Positions 1 to 8,768 of a DNA stretch of 64,000 bases are shown one piece after another. Position numbers and translations under genes: made by a program. The notes under the pieces were generated by a model. It saw only the letters and a list, made by a program, of their open reading frames with translations, was not told the origin of the DNA and did no database searches. How positions within the stretch are numbered: the first letter of the stretch is position 1; each line of letters starts with the position of its first letter. Origin of the DNA: VAZQ01 sp963771845 (GTDB taxonomy: Bacteria; Pseudomonadota; Alphaproteobacteria; Rhizobiales; Xanthobacteraceae); assembly GCA_963771845.1 (NCBI GenBank), contig CAVYVC010000012.1, positions 6,846-70,845 on the forward strand. The letters run 5' to 3'.

Positions 1-103
1 CCGGGGAAAGGTACCGCCGCTCTTGCGCTGAGCTACTGACCGCCCGAAGTCCGAGGGAGAACGATCGCTCCGTGTGAGGGGAAAGTGAAGGAGCGCCAGC
101 CGG

Positions 104-1483
104 TCAATATCCTACCACTGTGCCGTGCAGATCATAAGCATCCGCGCGCTCGATCTTCACGGTTGCGATCTCGCCGACGCGCAGTGGCCTGCGGCTTGCA
201 ACGAATACCGAGCCATCGATCTCAGGCGCATCGGCCCGACTGCGGCCCTTCGCGAGGATCCCCGCGCCGGCGGGCGCCCGGGAGCTGTCGCAATTGCACA
301 GCTCGTCGATGATAACCGGCTGGCGGGTTCCGACCCGGCGTCTCAATCGCCGCGCCGAGATCGCCTGCTGGTGCTGCATCAGGCGATGCCAGCGCTCTTC
401 CTTGACTTCATCGGGAACCGCATGAGCGCGTCCGTTCGCAACGGCTCCTTCGACCGGCTCATAGCGGAAACAGCCAACGCGATCGAGCTCTGCGCAATCG
501 AGCCAGTCCAGCAGCGACTGGTAATCCGCTTGCGTCTCGCCCGGAAAGCCAACGATGAAAGTCGAGCGGATCGTGAGCTCCGGACAGGCTCGCCGCCATG
601 CCACGATCCGCTGCAAGGTCTTTTCCTGTGCCGCCGGGCGGCGCATGCGGCGAAGGATGTCCGCCCCCGCATGCTGAAACGGGATGTCGAGGTAGGGCAG
701 GATCTTGCCCTGCGTCATGAGTTCGATCACCTCATCCACATGGGGGTAGGGATAGACGTAATGCAGGCGAATCCAGATGCCGAGATCGCCGAGTGCCTCG
801 GCGATGTCGAAAAACCTTGCTCGGATCTCGCGTCCGTTCCATTCGCTTGCAGCGTATTTGATATCGCTGCCGTAAGCCGAAGTGTCCTGCGAGATGACCA
901 GCAGCTCCTTTACACCGGCGGCGACGAGGCGCTCGGCTTCGTGCAGAACGTCGGCCGCAGGGCGCGAAACGAGACGCCCTCTCAGCTTGGGAATGATGCA
1001 GAACGTGCAATGATTGTTGCAGCCCTCTGAAATCTTCAGATACGCATAGTGGCGCGGTGTAAGCTTGATGCCTTCGGGTGGAAGGAGATCGAGGAACGGA
1101 TCATGGCGCGGTACCACCACCCGATGGACTGCCTCGATAACAGTCTCGTATTGTTGCGGCCCGGTAACCGCGAGCACGCCGGGATAGATGCTGGTTATTT
1201 TCTCCGGCTCCGCGCCCATGCACCCGGTCACGATGACTTTGCCGTTCTCGTTGAGAGCTTCCCCAATGGCTGCAAGTGATTCCGACTGCGCGCTGTTGAG
1301 GAAGCCGCAGGTATTGACCACGACCACATCCGCCCCTGCATGGTGCCTGGACACCTCATAGCCTTCTGCGCGCAGCCGCGTGATGATGCGCTCGCTGTCG
1401 ACCAGTGCCTTTGGGCATCCGAGCGACACAAAACTGACCTTCGGGGGGGCCGCGTGTTGCGCGGTGAGATTCCGGCTAGTCAT
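104..1483 (-). CDS. rimO: Ribosomal protein S12 methylthiotransferase RimO
   Basis: This radical-SAM enzyme adds a methylthio group to a conserved aspartate of ribosomal protein S12. The 459-residue product shows the family layout. An N-terminal MTTase domain has Cys23, Cys59 and Cys88, which should bind the accessory 4Fe-4S cluster. The radical-SAM motif CxxxCxxC lies at Cys155, Cys159 and Cys162. A TRAM-like C-terminal segment follows. I chose the start at 1483 because the frame upstream of it encodes a low-complexity extension that the family does not have. The gene is divergent from the crotonase-fold gene beginning near 1573. Length and motifs leave little doubt. Confidence 0.96.
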   Translation of the reverse strand: MTSRNLTAQHAAPPKVSFVSLGCPKALVDSERIITRLRAEGYEVSRHHAGADVVVVNTCGFLNSAQSESLAAIGEALNENGKVIVTGCMGAEPEKITSIYPGVLAVTGPQQYETVIEAVHRVVVPRHDPFLDLLPPEGIKLTPRHYAYLKISEGCNNHCTFCIIPKLRGRLVSRPAADVLHEAERLVAAGVKELLVISQDTSAYGSDIKYAASEWNGREIRARFFDIAEALGDLGIWIRLHYVYPYPHVDEVIELMTQGKILPYLDIPFQHAGADILRRMRRPAAQEKTLQRIVAWRRACPELTIRSTFIVGFPGETQADYQSLLDWLDCAELDRVGCFRYEPVEGAVANGRAHAVPDEVKEERWHRLMQHQQAISARRLRRRVGTRQPVIIDELCNCDSSRAPAGAGILAKGRSRADAPEIDGSVFVASRRPLRVGEIATVKIERADAYDLHGTVVGY

Positions 1484-1572
1484 GACAAGCAGATGGGCTA
1501 GCGGAGAGGCAGCGCCAGCGCAAGTCGAACTGCGCAATGAGCATAGCAACGAGCAAAGGATGGCCCGCAAAC

Positions 1573-2325
1573 ATGATCGAGATCAGTGAGCGCGACGGGG
1601 TAGGGGTCCTGTGCATGTGCGACGGCAAGGTCAACGCCATGAGCATTGAGTTTTGCGAACTGTTCATTGAGCGGTTCGAGAAACTCCAGGCGTCGCCGGT
1701 GCCCGCCATCGTCATCACGGGCAGCGCCCGGATTTTCTCCGCGGGCGTAGACCTTCTGCGGCTGCTCGATGGCGGCGTTCCGTATATCCGCGATTTCCTG
1801 CCAAAGCTGACCAGGATGTTGGCAGACGTGTTCTCGTGCTCGAAGCCTGTGGTGGCAGCAATCAACGGTCACGCTGTCGCGGGCGGCTGTGTGCTTGCCT
1901 GCGCTGCCGACAGGCGCTTGATGGGCCGCGAGGCGGGGCGCATCGGGGTAACCGAGCTTCTCGTCGGAGTTCCATTTCCAGCTGCGGCCCTGGAGATCAT
2001 GCGTTGCGCAACATCGCCGCAGCATTTCGCAGATGTGGTCTTCAGCGGTTTGACCTATGCGCCCGTACAGGCCGTCGAGCGGGGCATGATCCATGAAATC
2101 GTGGAGAGCGGCGCCCTGCTCAAGGACGCAATCGGCCGCGCTCAAGCGCTTGCGTCGCTGCCGCCGCCCGCGTTTGCGCTGACAAAAGGCGAAATTCGGC
2201 GAGCTTATCTTGACCAGATAAATCTGGATACGAGTCGAGCCGATGTGGAGCGGATCTGGACCGCGCCGGAAACGCTGGCTCGGATACGTGATTACGTTGG
2301 CCGCACCCTTCGCAAGGGTGTTTGA
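1573..2325 (+). CDS. Enoyl-CoA hydratase/isomerase family protein
   Basis: This is a crotonase-fold acyl-CoA enzyme of 250 residues from the chosen start. The oxyanion-hole regions are visible as a SAGVDL segment near residue 58 and an NGHAVAGG segment near residue 99. A glutamate at GVTELL could be the catalytic acid of a hydratase. The substrate cannot be read from sequence. An in-frame ATG at 1537 would add 12 residues. I prefer 1573 because it gives the usual crotonase N-terminus and has an AAAGGA stretch at 1555-1560. It stands alone between divergent rimO and convergent metY. Confidence 0.85.
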   Translation: MIEISERDGVGVLCMCDGKVNAMSIEFCELFIERFEKLQASPVPAIVITGSARIFSAGVDLLRLLDGGVPYIRDFLPKLTRMLADVFSCSKPVVAAINGHAVAGGCVLACAADRRLMGREAGRIGVTELLVGVPFPAAALEIMRCATSPQHFADVVFSGLTYAPVQAVERGMIHEIVESGALLKDAIGRAQALASLPPPAFALTKGEIRRAYLDQINLDTSRADVERIWTAPETLARIRDYVGRTLRKGV

Positions 2326-2346
2326 GCGAATAACCCGACTGCGTAG

Positions 2347-3630
2347 CTAGCCAGCCGCGAGAGCCTGATCGAGATCGGCAATGATATCGGCCTTGTCTTC
2401 AAGCCCGATCGACAATCGCACCACGTCGGGACCTGCGCCAGCCTCGGTTTTCTGCGCATCCGTAAGCTGGCGGTGAGTGGTAGACGCGGGATGGATGATG
2501 AGCGAGCGGGTGTCTCCGATATTGGCGAGATGCGAGAACAGTTTCACGTTGGAGACGAGTTTGACGCCTGCATCGTAGCCACCCTTGAGCCCGAACGTGA
2601 ATGTGGACCCTGCGCCCTTCGGCACGTATCGCTTGGCGAGCTTGTGATAGCGGTCATTGGGCAATCCTGGATAGCTGACCCAGGCCACCTTGTTGTGTCC
2701 AGAGAGCCATTCCGCGACTGCCAGCGCATTGTCGCAATGCAGTTGCATTCGCAGCGGAAGCGTTTCAATTCCGGTGAGAATCAGGAATGCATTGAACGGC
2801 GAGAGCGCGGGGCCGATGTCGCGCAAAGCGAGCACGCGGCAGGCGATGGCGAAGGCAAAATTGCCGAACGTCTCGTGCAGCACAATGCCGTGATATTCCG
2901 GCCGAGGCTCGCACAGCATCGGATAGCGCTTCTCTCGCGACCAGTTGAACGTGCCGCCATCAACAATCAGGCCGCCGATGGAATTGCCGTGCCCGCCGAG
3001 AAATTTGGTGAGTGAATGAACCACAATATCCGCGCCGTAGTCGATCGGCTTGCAGAGATAGGGCGTTGCCAGGGTGTTATCGACGATGAGCGGCACGCCC
3101 GCGTTCTTCGCGATCTTTGCAATCGCCTCTATGTCAGTGATTACGCCTCCGGGATTGGCAATGGATTCGATGAAAACGGCCTTGGTTTTGGCGCTGACTG
3201 CGCGTTCGAATGTTCCGGTATTGTCGGGTTCGGCCCAGACAACGTTCCAGCCGAAATTCTTGAAAGCGTGATTGAACTGGTTGATTGAACCACCATAGAG
3301 CTTTTTTGAAGCAACGAATTCGTCGCCTGGCCGCATCAGGCAATGCATGACGACGACCTGCGCGGCGTGCCCCGATGCGACAGCAAGCCCTGCGGTACCG
3401 CCTTCCAGCGCCGCTACGCGCTCCTCCAACACGGCATTCGTGGGATTTCCAATGCGGGTGTAGATGTTGCCGAACGTTTGCAGCCCGAACAGCGACGCCG
3501 CATGATCGACGTCCTCGAACACAAAGGATGTCGTCTGGTAGATCGGCGTGGCGCGTGCGCCGGTCGTCGGATCGGGCTGGGCGCCAGCATGGATTGCAAG
3601 CGTGGCAAAGCCCGGGGTGCGGTCGCTCAT
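2347..3630 (-). CDS. metY: O-acetylhomoserine aminocarboxypropyltransferase/sulfhydrylase
   Basis: This PLP-dependent enzyme of the Cys/Met metabolism family makes homocysteine from O-acetylhomoserine and sulfide, which supports direct sulfhydrylation in methionine synthesis. The 427-residue length matches MetY rather than the shorter MetZ/MetB group. The PLP lysine lies in a VHSLTKFLGGHG stretch, and the N-terminus carries the family's TLAIHAG motif. A 6-bp hairpin (GGACCA/TGGTCC, 3652-3668) lies in the 5' leader. I looked for a SAM-II riboswitch there and saw none. The CoA-binding gene lies upstream on the same strand, 121 bases away. Confidence 0.93.
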   Translation of the reverse strand: MSDRTPGFATLAIHAGAQPDPTTGARATPIYQTTSFVFEDVDHAASLFGLQTFGNIYTRIGNPTNAVLEERVAALEGGTAGLAVASGHAAQVVVMHCLMRPGDEFVASKKLYGGSINQFNHAFKNFGWNVVWAEPDNTGTFERAVSAKTKAVFIESIANPGGVITDIEAIAKIAKNAGVPLIVDNTLATPYLCKPIDYGADIVVHSLTKFLGGHGNSIGGLIVDGGTFNWSREKRYPMLCEPRPEYHGIVLHETFGNFAFAIACRVLALRDIGPALSPFNAFLILTGIETLPLRMQLHCDNALAVAEWLSGHNKVAWVSYPGLPNDRYHKLAKRYVPKGAGSTFTFGLKGGYDAGVKLVSNVKLFSHLANIGDTRSLIIHPASTTHRQLTDAQKTEAGAGPDVVRLSIGLEDKADIIADLDQALAAG

Positions 3631-3751
3631 GGCCAGTCCTCGATCTTGCTGGGACCAAGGGCTGGTCCGCGAAAGTGTGTCGTTGGTGTATCCGACGCCT
3701 TGAAAGGGTCAAGGACAGCTTGCCCCCGGCACGCCCTACTGCCAAGTCTTA

Positions 3752-4342
3752 TCAGGTGGCTTTTTCGACTTTTTGCGCATGCATGGCTGCTTCCGTCGTG
3801 CCGCCGGCGACGGTGACCCTATTGAGCGCCATGCGCTGGATGCCGCGCCCGAACAGCTGAGCCTTCCGCGCGCTCAAGGTGCGGGTGTTGACGCCCATCC
3901 AGGCGATCTCCGATGAGAGCCGTCCGTACTCGATTTTCGGGCAACAATTCATCACGACCTTGAGACCGTTCTCTTCTGCGAGCCCAGCGGCCGCATCATT
4001 GCGAACCCCGAGTTGCATCCAGATCACTTGCGGGCGCGGCCGCAGCGCAAGCGCTTCTTGAACGATGGCGAGCGCATAGCGCGAAGCCCGAAAGATATCG
4101 ACCATGTCGACCGGCTCGGGAATATCCGAGAGCTTCGCAAAGACGCTTTGGCCCAGGAGCTCACCTCCGGCGAGGCCAGGATTGACCGGGATCATATAGT
4201 ATCGGCGATCGAGCAAGTATTTGAATGCAAAATAGCTCGGCCGGCTGGTATTCGCCGACACTCCCACCATCGCGATCGTCTTCACGGTATTGAGGATGCC
4301 GCGAATGTAGCTGTCGGAATAACTGTCGTGGTCCATCGGCAT
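3752..4342 (-). CDS. CoA-binding domain protein (YccU-like)
   Basis: The 196-residue protein is a single Rossmann-like CoA-binding domain of the type found in succinyl-CoA synthetase alpha and in stand-alone YccU proteins. The early segment IAMVGVSANTSRPS is the nucleotide-binding turn, and a conserved NCCPKIE patch lies near the C-terminal third. Its physiological role is not settled for the family. I place the start at 4342 (ATG at 4336 is equally possible), because the longer upstream frame is arginine-rich and overlaps the next gene. It lies on the same strand between an enoyl-CoA hydratase gene and metY and may be cotranscribed with both. Confidence 0.85.
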   Translation of the reverse strand: MPMDHDSYSDSYIRGILNTVKTIAMVGVSANTSRPSYFAFKYLLDRRYYMIPVNPGLAGGELLGQSVFAKLSDIPEPVDMVDIFRASRYALAIVQEALALRPRPQVIWMQLGVRNDAAAGLAEENGLKVVMNCCPKIEYGRLSSEIAWMGVNTRTLSARKAQLFGRGIQRMALNRVTVAGGTTEAAMHAQKVEKAT

Positions 4343-4448
4343 CGTGCTGGAGGATTTCCGTACCGGCCGCAGGGCGCCACAACGATCTTCGGCGCATGCC
4401 GGCCTGACGAAGATATGGATGCGCGGGCGCAGGCGAAAGGGGACCCGA

Positions 4449-5282
4449 TCAGCCGTCCTCCCATTTTGCCGCACGCTTGTCGATAAAGGCCGAGATCCCC
4501 TCCGCTGCATCGCCTAGCATCATGTTTTGCACCATGACTTCGCTCGCGTAATCATAAGCATCCGCAATGCTCATCTCGATCTGACGGTAAAAGGCCTCTT
4601 TTCCGAGCTTGACGATGGCTTTTGATTTTTCCGCAATCCGGCGCGCAAGTTGCAGAGCTTGCTCGCGCGCCATGCCCGCCTCGACCACGTGATTGATCAA
4701 CCCGATGCGGCAGGCCTCTTTCGCATCAATCGTATCGCCCGTGAGCAGCATTTCCATGGCGTGCTTGCGCGCGACACTGCGCGAAAGCGCGACCATGGGG
4801 GTCGAGCAAAACAGGCCGATATGCACACCGGGCGTAGCGAACTTTGCCGTCGCTGAGGCGACCGCGAGGTCGCAGGTCGCAACCAGCTGGCAGCCCGCGG
4901 CTGTCGCGGTGCCTTCCACAGCAGCGATCGCCGGCTGCGGCAGCCGCAATATATCCATCATCATCGCGCTGCAGCTTGCGATGAGCTCTCGGGTGTACGC
5001 GCGGCCACCGTCTGCATCAGTACGGTGTGCGGCCAGTTCTTTGAGATCATGACCCGCGGAAAAGACCGGCCCATTGGCGGCGATTATGACGGCCCGCACA
5101 TGAGCCTGCCCGGAAATCTCAGCGAGCTCCGCGCGCAGTGCTGCGAGCGTTGCTTCGGAAAGAGTGTTGCGCGCCTGCGGGCGATTGAGGGTGAGGACGG
5201 CGATATTGCCCTCATCCTCCCGCAGAAGGGGCGTTTCGATGCCCGCTGCGCGGACCTTGCGAACTGAAGAAATGGCGCTCAT
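4449..5282 (-). CDS. Enoyl-CoA hydratase family protein (ECHDC3-like)
   Basis: This is a crotonase-fold protein of 277 residues. The oxyanion-hole segments are SAGHDLKEL and EGTATAAGCQL. At the position where hydratases usually carry the second catalytic glutamate the sequence reads GVHIGLF, so the general acid is not obvious. That resembles the ECHDC3 subgroup, whose reaction is not firmly established. The start at 5282 removes a short unconserved extension. The gene is 106 bases upstream of the CoA-binding gene on the same strand and divergent from the thioesterase gene. The family is certain and the reaction is not. Confidence 0.87.
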   Translation of the reverse strand: MSAISSVRKVRAAGIETPLLREDEGNIAVLTLNRPQARNTLSEATLAALRAELAEISGQAHVRAVIIAANGPVFSAGHDLKELAAHRTDADGGRAYTRELIASCSAMMMDILRLPQPAIAAVEGTATAAGCQLVATCDLAVASATAKFATPGVHIGLFCSTPMVALSRSVARKHAMEMLLTGDTIDAKEACRIGLINHVVEAGMAREQALQLARRIAEKSKAIVKLGKEAFYRQIEMSIADAYDYASEVMVQNMMLGDAAEGISAFIDKRAAKWEDG

Positions 5283-5408
5283 GACCTGGTTCCGGAGTAA
5301 GGGCTGCAACTGTTACGAGATTAGGCCGATACGACATGTATGCAAGTCCGTGGCAAGGAACAGCTGCCGGCAGAGCCGGTTAGATTAGCAGTAGATGGGG
5401 AAGGGTAA

Positions 5409-5873
5409 GTGGCTGTATTGATGTCGTGCGAGGAACTGGAGCAATTCCTCGCCGCTGAGTTTCCCCAAGCCTGCAACGACGAGAGCGGTCTTTCGATCGA
5501 GGCCGTTTGGGAGCGCGGCTGCCGCGTCCGGCAGGCATTCCGCGCAAGCTCGCTGCGTCCAGGGGGTACCATTTCCGGCCCAGCCATGATGGCGCTCGCC
5601 GATTTTGCCATGTACGTCGCCGTGCTTGCCGCCATTGGCCCCGTTCCGTTGGCTGTCACAATTAATCTGAACATAAATTTCTTGCGCAAGGCCGCTCCGG
5701 GCGACCTCACGGCGGAGGCGCGGCTCCTGAAGGTCGGCAGGCGCCTTGCGGTGGGTGAGGTCGATGTCCGATGTGATGGACAGGACGAGCCCGTCGCGCA
5801 TGTGACATCGACTTATTCGATTCCACCCGCTGGAGGTAATATAAGACCGATGACTCAAAATACTGAACTGTAA
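5409..5873 (+). CDS. PaaI-family hotdog-fold thioesterase
   Basis: This is a small acyl-CoA thioesterase-like protein of 154 residues. The hotdog hallmark is the RPGGTISGPAMMALADFAMY segment, where the long helix begins, followed by beta strands with TINLNINFLRKA. The usual aspartate of PaaI-type active sites is present in that helix. The substrate is unknown. The GTG at 5409 follows a GGGGAAGGG stretch closely. An ATG at 5421 is the alternative start and would lose four residues. It lies upstream of rplM on the same strand, and the 81-base gap to rplM probably holds that gene's own signals. Confidence 0.85.
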   Translation: MAVLMSCEELEQFLAAEFPQACNDESGLSIEAVWERGCRVRQAFRASSLRPGGTISGPAMMALADFAMYVAVLAAIGPVPLAVTINLNINFLRKAAPGDLTAEARLLKVGRRLAVGEVDVRCDGQDEPVAHVTSTYSIPPAGGNIRPMTQNTEL

Positions 5874-5954
5874 AGAGTTTATGCCCGTATTTGACCTCGG
5901 GCCGGGCATCCCGTATGAGGCCCCGCAACCGCGCATTTGCAAGGAAGTTGCGCC

Positions 5955-6419
5955 ATGAAGACCTACTCGGCCACGCCTGCCAGCGTCGAGAAGAAATGGG
6001 TGATGATTGATGCGACCGGTCTGGTTGTTGGCCGGCTGGCATCCATTGTCGCCATGCGGTTACGGGGCAAGCACAAGCCGACCTACACGCCGCATGTCGA
6101 TTGCGGCGATAACGTCATCATCGTGAATGCCGAAAGGATCGTGCTGACCGGCAAAAAACGCGAAAAGAAGATGTATCACCATCACACCGGTTACATCGGA
6201 GGGGTGAAGGAGCGCAGTGCTCGATCAATCCTTGAGGGCAAATTCCCGCAGCGCATCGTTGAGAAGGCTGTCGAACGCATGCTGCCGCGCGGGCCGCTCG
6301 GTCGCGTGCAGCTCGGCAATTTGCGCGTTTATGCCGGGCCCCGCCATCCCCATGCGGCACAGACCCCGGAAAGCCTCGATGTCGCGGCACTCAATCGCAA
6401 GAATACGAGGTCTGCCTGA
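5955..6419 (+). CDS. rplM: 50S ribosomal protein L13
   Basis: This is large-subunit protein L13, 154 residues. It begins with the conserved Lys-Thr-Tyr N-terminus and carries the GLVVGRLAS and MYHHHTGYIGG segments typical of L13. A good ribosome-binding site (AAGGAAG, 5941-5947) fixes the start at 5955 over an earlier in-frame codon at 5937. It is followed by rpsI after 2 bases, the usual bacterial pair. Confidence 0.98.
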   Translation: MKTYSATPASVEKKWVMIDATGLVVGRLASIVAMRLRGKHKPTYTPHVDCGDNVIIVNAERIVLTGKKREKKMYHHHTGYIGGVKERSARSILEGKFPQRIVEKAVERMLPRGPLGRVQLGNLRVYAGPRHPHAAQTPESLDVAALNRKNTRSA

Positions 6420-6421
6420 TC

Positions 6422-6901
6422 ATGGCCGAAACCATCCAATCGCTCGATCAACTGTCCGCACTCAAGCCGGCTGCTGCGCCGGAAATGCCAAAATACGTTC
6501 AAAAGCTTGACAAGCAGGGCCGCGCCTACGCGACCGGCAAGCGCAAGGATGCCGTGGCACGGGTTTGGCTCAAGCCAGGAGCGGGCAGGATCCTGGTCAA
6601 TACGCGTGATTTCGAGGTCTATTTCGCCCGTCCAGTGCTGCGGATGCTGATTCAGCAACCGCTGGTCGCGGCCAATCGCGCTGGTCAGTACGATGTCGTC
6701 TGCACGGTTTCAGGCGGGGGGCTGTCTGGCCAGGCGGGCGCGGTACGGCATGGCCTCTCCAAAGCGCTGATGAATTTCGAGCCCGATCTGCGTGCGGCGC
6801 TCAAACGGGGAGGCTTTCTCACTCGCGACCCGCGGGTGGTAGAGCGGAAAAAATATGGCAAGGCGAAAGCCCGGCGCTCGTTCCAGTTCTCAAAACGTTG
6901 A
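6422..6901 (+). CDS. rpsI: 30S ribosomal protein S9
   Basis: This is small-subunit protein S9, 159 residues. The diagnostic features are the ATGKRKDAVARVW segment near residue 37 and the basic C-terminal tail ending in Ser-Lys-Arg, which reaches the decoding site. The first roughly 30 residues form an alphaproteobacterial extension. It starts 2 bases after rplM and is surely cotranscribed with it. Confidence 0.98.
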   Translation: MAETIQSLDQLSALKPAAAPEMPKYVQKLDKQGRAYATGKRKDAVARVWLKPGAGRILVNTRDFEVYFARPVLRMLIQQPLVAANRAGQYDVVCTVSGGGLSGQAGAVRHGLSKALMNFEPDLRAALKRGGFLTRDPRVVERKKYGKAKARRSFQFSKR

Positions 6902-7042
6902 TTCATCCTAATCATTCGAACTGAGCGGTTTCTGTTGACATGGCGGCAAGGCTAATGCCGTCTACCCGGCCGTTGGTAACTGCTGCGGAATAGTTGGGCG
7001 CTAGATTGCCATCATCTTCGCGGGGATGGCGATCGCCCTCAC

Positions 7043-8350
7043 ATGCATCTCGATGTCGGGACTCTTTCGGTCGTAACTGTATTCGTGACCGCGCTTCTGG
7101 GCGCGCTGCTGGTGTTTGCGGGCGTGCAGAACCGCGACATCCGTGCGCCCATGTGGTGGGGCGGGGCGCAAATCGTCAGCGCAATCGGGCTTGCTTTGGC
7201 AGCGTCCAGCGGCACGCTTGCGCCGTTCGTGTCAACCGATATTGCTAATGCCCTCGTGCTGCTTGGCTATGGGCTGACTTGGGCCGGAGCGCGGGTTTTC
7301 GACGGCCGACCGGTGCTGCGACCAGTCATCGTGTTCGCTCCTGTGGTGTGGCTTTTGGCGTGCCGCATCCCGGCATTTCAGAATGATGCCAACCTGCGCG
7401 TCGTGGTCGTGTCGAGCATGACTGCGATGCTGGCTGCGGCGACAGCCGAAGAGTTCTGGCGCGGCCGCGACGAGCCGTTGCTTTCTCGCTGGCCGACCGT
7501 CATCGTTCTCTTCGCTTATGCGGCTGTGCTGCTCGCTCGCATCCCAGCGACATTTTTTTCCACCCTCGACGATGGCTCGCTGCTGAGCGGTCTTGCGTTT
7601 GCCCTGATCGCTTTTGGCACCCTCCTGTTTACGGTCCTCATGTCTTTTCTGCTCCTCAACATGACGAAGGAACGCACCGAATTGCAGCACAAGATCAACG
7701 CGATGGTGGACCCATTGAGCGGTGTTGCCAATCGGCGAGCTTTTCTCGACGGTGCGCGCCGGTTGCTGGCGCAACAGGCAATTGATGGTGAACCGCTAGC
7801 GATGATGCTGTTCGATCTCGATCGCTTCAAGGATATAAACGATCGAATGGGACACGCAGTCGGAGACCGGGTCCTGCAGAGTTTCGCTACCTCCAGCACA
7901 TTGACGCTCGGCGCTGACATCCTCTTCGGCCGCATTGGCGGAGAGGAATTTGCTGCCTTTTTTCCAGTGGGCGATCTCGGCGAGGCGTACGCCGTTGCTG
8001 ATCGAGTGCGCAGGAACTTTGCGGCTGCGGCGCAGCGGTTTGTAAACGGCGACCTGGAGCCGACGGTGAGCGTCGGCGTCACGGTTGCGGTCAATCCCCC
8101 GGCGGAAGCTGCCCGCGACACGAACGACGGCTCGAAAGATACAATGACAAGCATGGATTTGTTACTCGAGATTGCTGATCGGGCGCTTTACCGGGCGAAA
8201 GCGAATGGCCGAAATCGTGTCGAAGCAACAGCCCCACTTGATGACAACATAACGCCGTTTGCGGCTGCACCCTCGATTGTTCCATTGATCAAGGCCGAGC
8301 GGGTGCCCTTCGTACGGGCGCGCGGCTGGCGCCGGCGGGCAAGCTATTAG
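7043..8350 (+). CDS. Membrane-anchored diguanylate cyclase (GGDEF)
   Basis: This enzyme should make cyclic di-GMP from two GTP. Residues 1-210 hold about six hydrophobic segments, with no known sensor domain recognised. The GGDEF domain runs from about residue 222 to 395. The signature reads GGEEF at 299-303, which is a catalytically competent form, and the metal-binding FDLDRFKDIND segment lies near 257. The RxxD product-inhibition site expected five residues before the signature is absent, so feedback inhibition by c-di-GMP may be missing. No EAL domain is present. It is monocistronic in appearance. Confidence 0.92.
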   Translation: MHLDVGTLSVVTVFVTALLGALLVFAGVQNRDIRAPMWWGGAQIVSAIGLALAASSGTLAPFVSTDIANALVLLGYGLTWAGARVFDGRPVLRPVIVFAPVVWLLACRIPAFQNDANLRVVVVSSMTAMLAAATAEEFWRGRDEPLLSRWPTVIVLFAYAAVLLARIPATFFSTLDDGSLLSGLAFALIAFGTLLFTVLMSFLLLNMTKERTELQHKINAMVDPLSGVANRRAFLDGARRLLAQQAIDGEPLAMMLFDLDRFKDINDRMGHAVGDRVLQSFATSSTLTLGADILFGRIGGEEFAAFFPVGDLGEAYAVADRVRRNFAAAAQRFVNGDLEPTVSVGVTVAVNPPAEAARDTNDGSKDTMTSMDLLLEIADRALYRAKANGRNRVEATAPLDDNITPFAAAPSIVPLIKAERVPFVRARGWRRRASY

Positions 8351-8456
8351 GCCAACTAATTAGACAGCTGTTCCGGCACGCGCGGGCCGCGAACACCTCG
8401 TTTCCGGGAGGCCCTCCCGCAACGCTGCGTTTACCGCTGAGCGGTAGGATCGTCCA

Positions 8457-8690
8457 ATGCGCGAACTCTTGGCTTCCATTCGAGCAAGAAGCGCCCTGTT
8501 GGCATTGGAGAGCGCCGCCGCCCGGGCAGGGGATGCAATGGCTTGCTCGTTCGGCTCGTCCGCTGAATTCGAAGCAGCGATCATCCGCTCCAGGCTTGCA
8601 GCTCTGTATTGGCGCAGACGCTGGCGCGATTACATTCTCGGCGCCGCTATTGTGGCCTGCTGTGCTCTCGCGCTTGTGTACCTGATCTGA
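8457..8690 (+). CDS. Small hypothetical membrane-anchored protein
   Basis: I do not recognise this 77-residue product. Its N-terminal two thirds are soluble and arginine/alanine-rich. The last roughly 18 residues form one hydrophobic helix that ends at the C-terminus, preceded by a WRRRWRDY basic cluster, which suggests a tail-anchored inner-membrane protein. A stem-loop followed by T-rich sequence lies 23 bases after the stop, which supports a real transcript. No strong ribosome-binding site is visible. An overlapping antisense frame (8289-8714) looks less likely. Confidence 0.5.
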   Translation: MRELLASIRARSALLALESAAARAGDAMACSFGSSAEFEAAIIRSRLAALYWRRRWRDYILGAAIVACCALALVYLI

Positions 8691-8713
8691 AGCCGCCTCG
8701 GTAATATGGCCCA

Positions 8714-8737
8714 AGCTTGGCCGGGCCGAGCTTTATT
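8714..8737 (+). terminator. Candidate intrinsic terminator after the small membrane-protein gene
   Basis: AGCTTGGCC and GGCCGAGCT face each other around a very short loop and are followed by TTATT on the plus strand. It lies between the end of the 77-residue gene and the end of glnA, so it may also stop glnA transcription arriving from the other side. Confidence 0.5.
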
Positions 8738-8768
8738 GCCGTTAATTCGAGCAAATTCAGATCATTCG

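Noticed and set aside
8..45. tRNA-like D-arm on the minus strand at the window edge (GTAGCTC...GAGC)
   Set aside because: The D-arm resemblance is good, but the following bases do not form a paired anticodon stem with T at position 33, and the window ends before a T-arm. It cannot be supported as a tRNA.
3631..3751. SAM riboswitch upstream of metY
   Set aside because: SAM-II elements precede met genes in related bacteria, but the conserved SAM-II core is not present in this leader. Only a small hairpin is seen.
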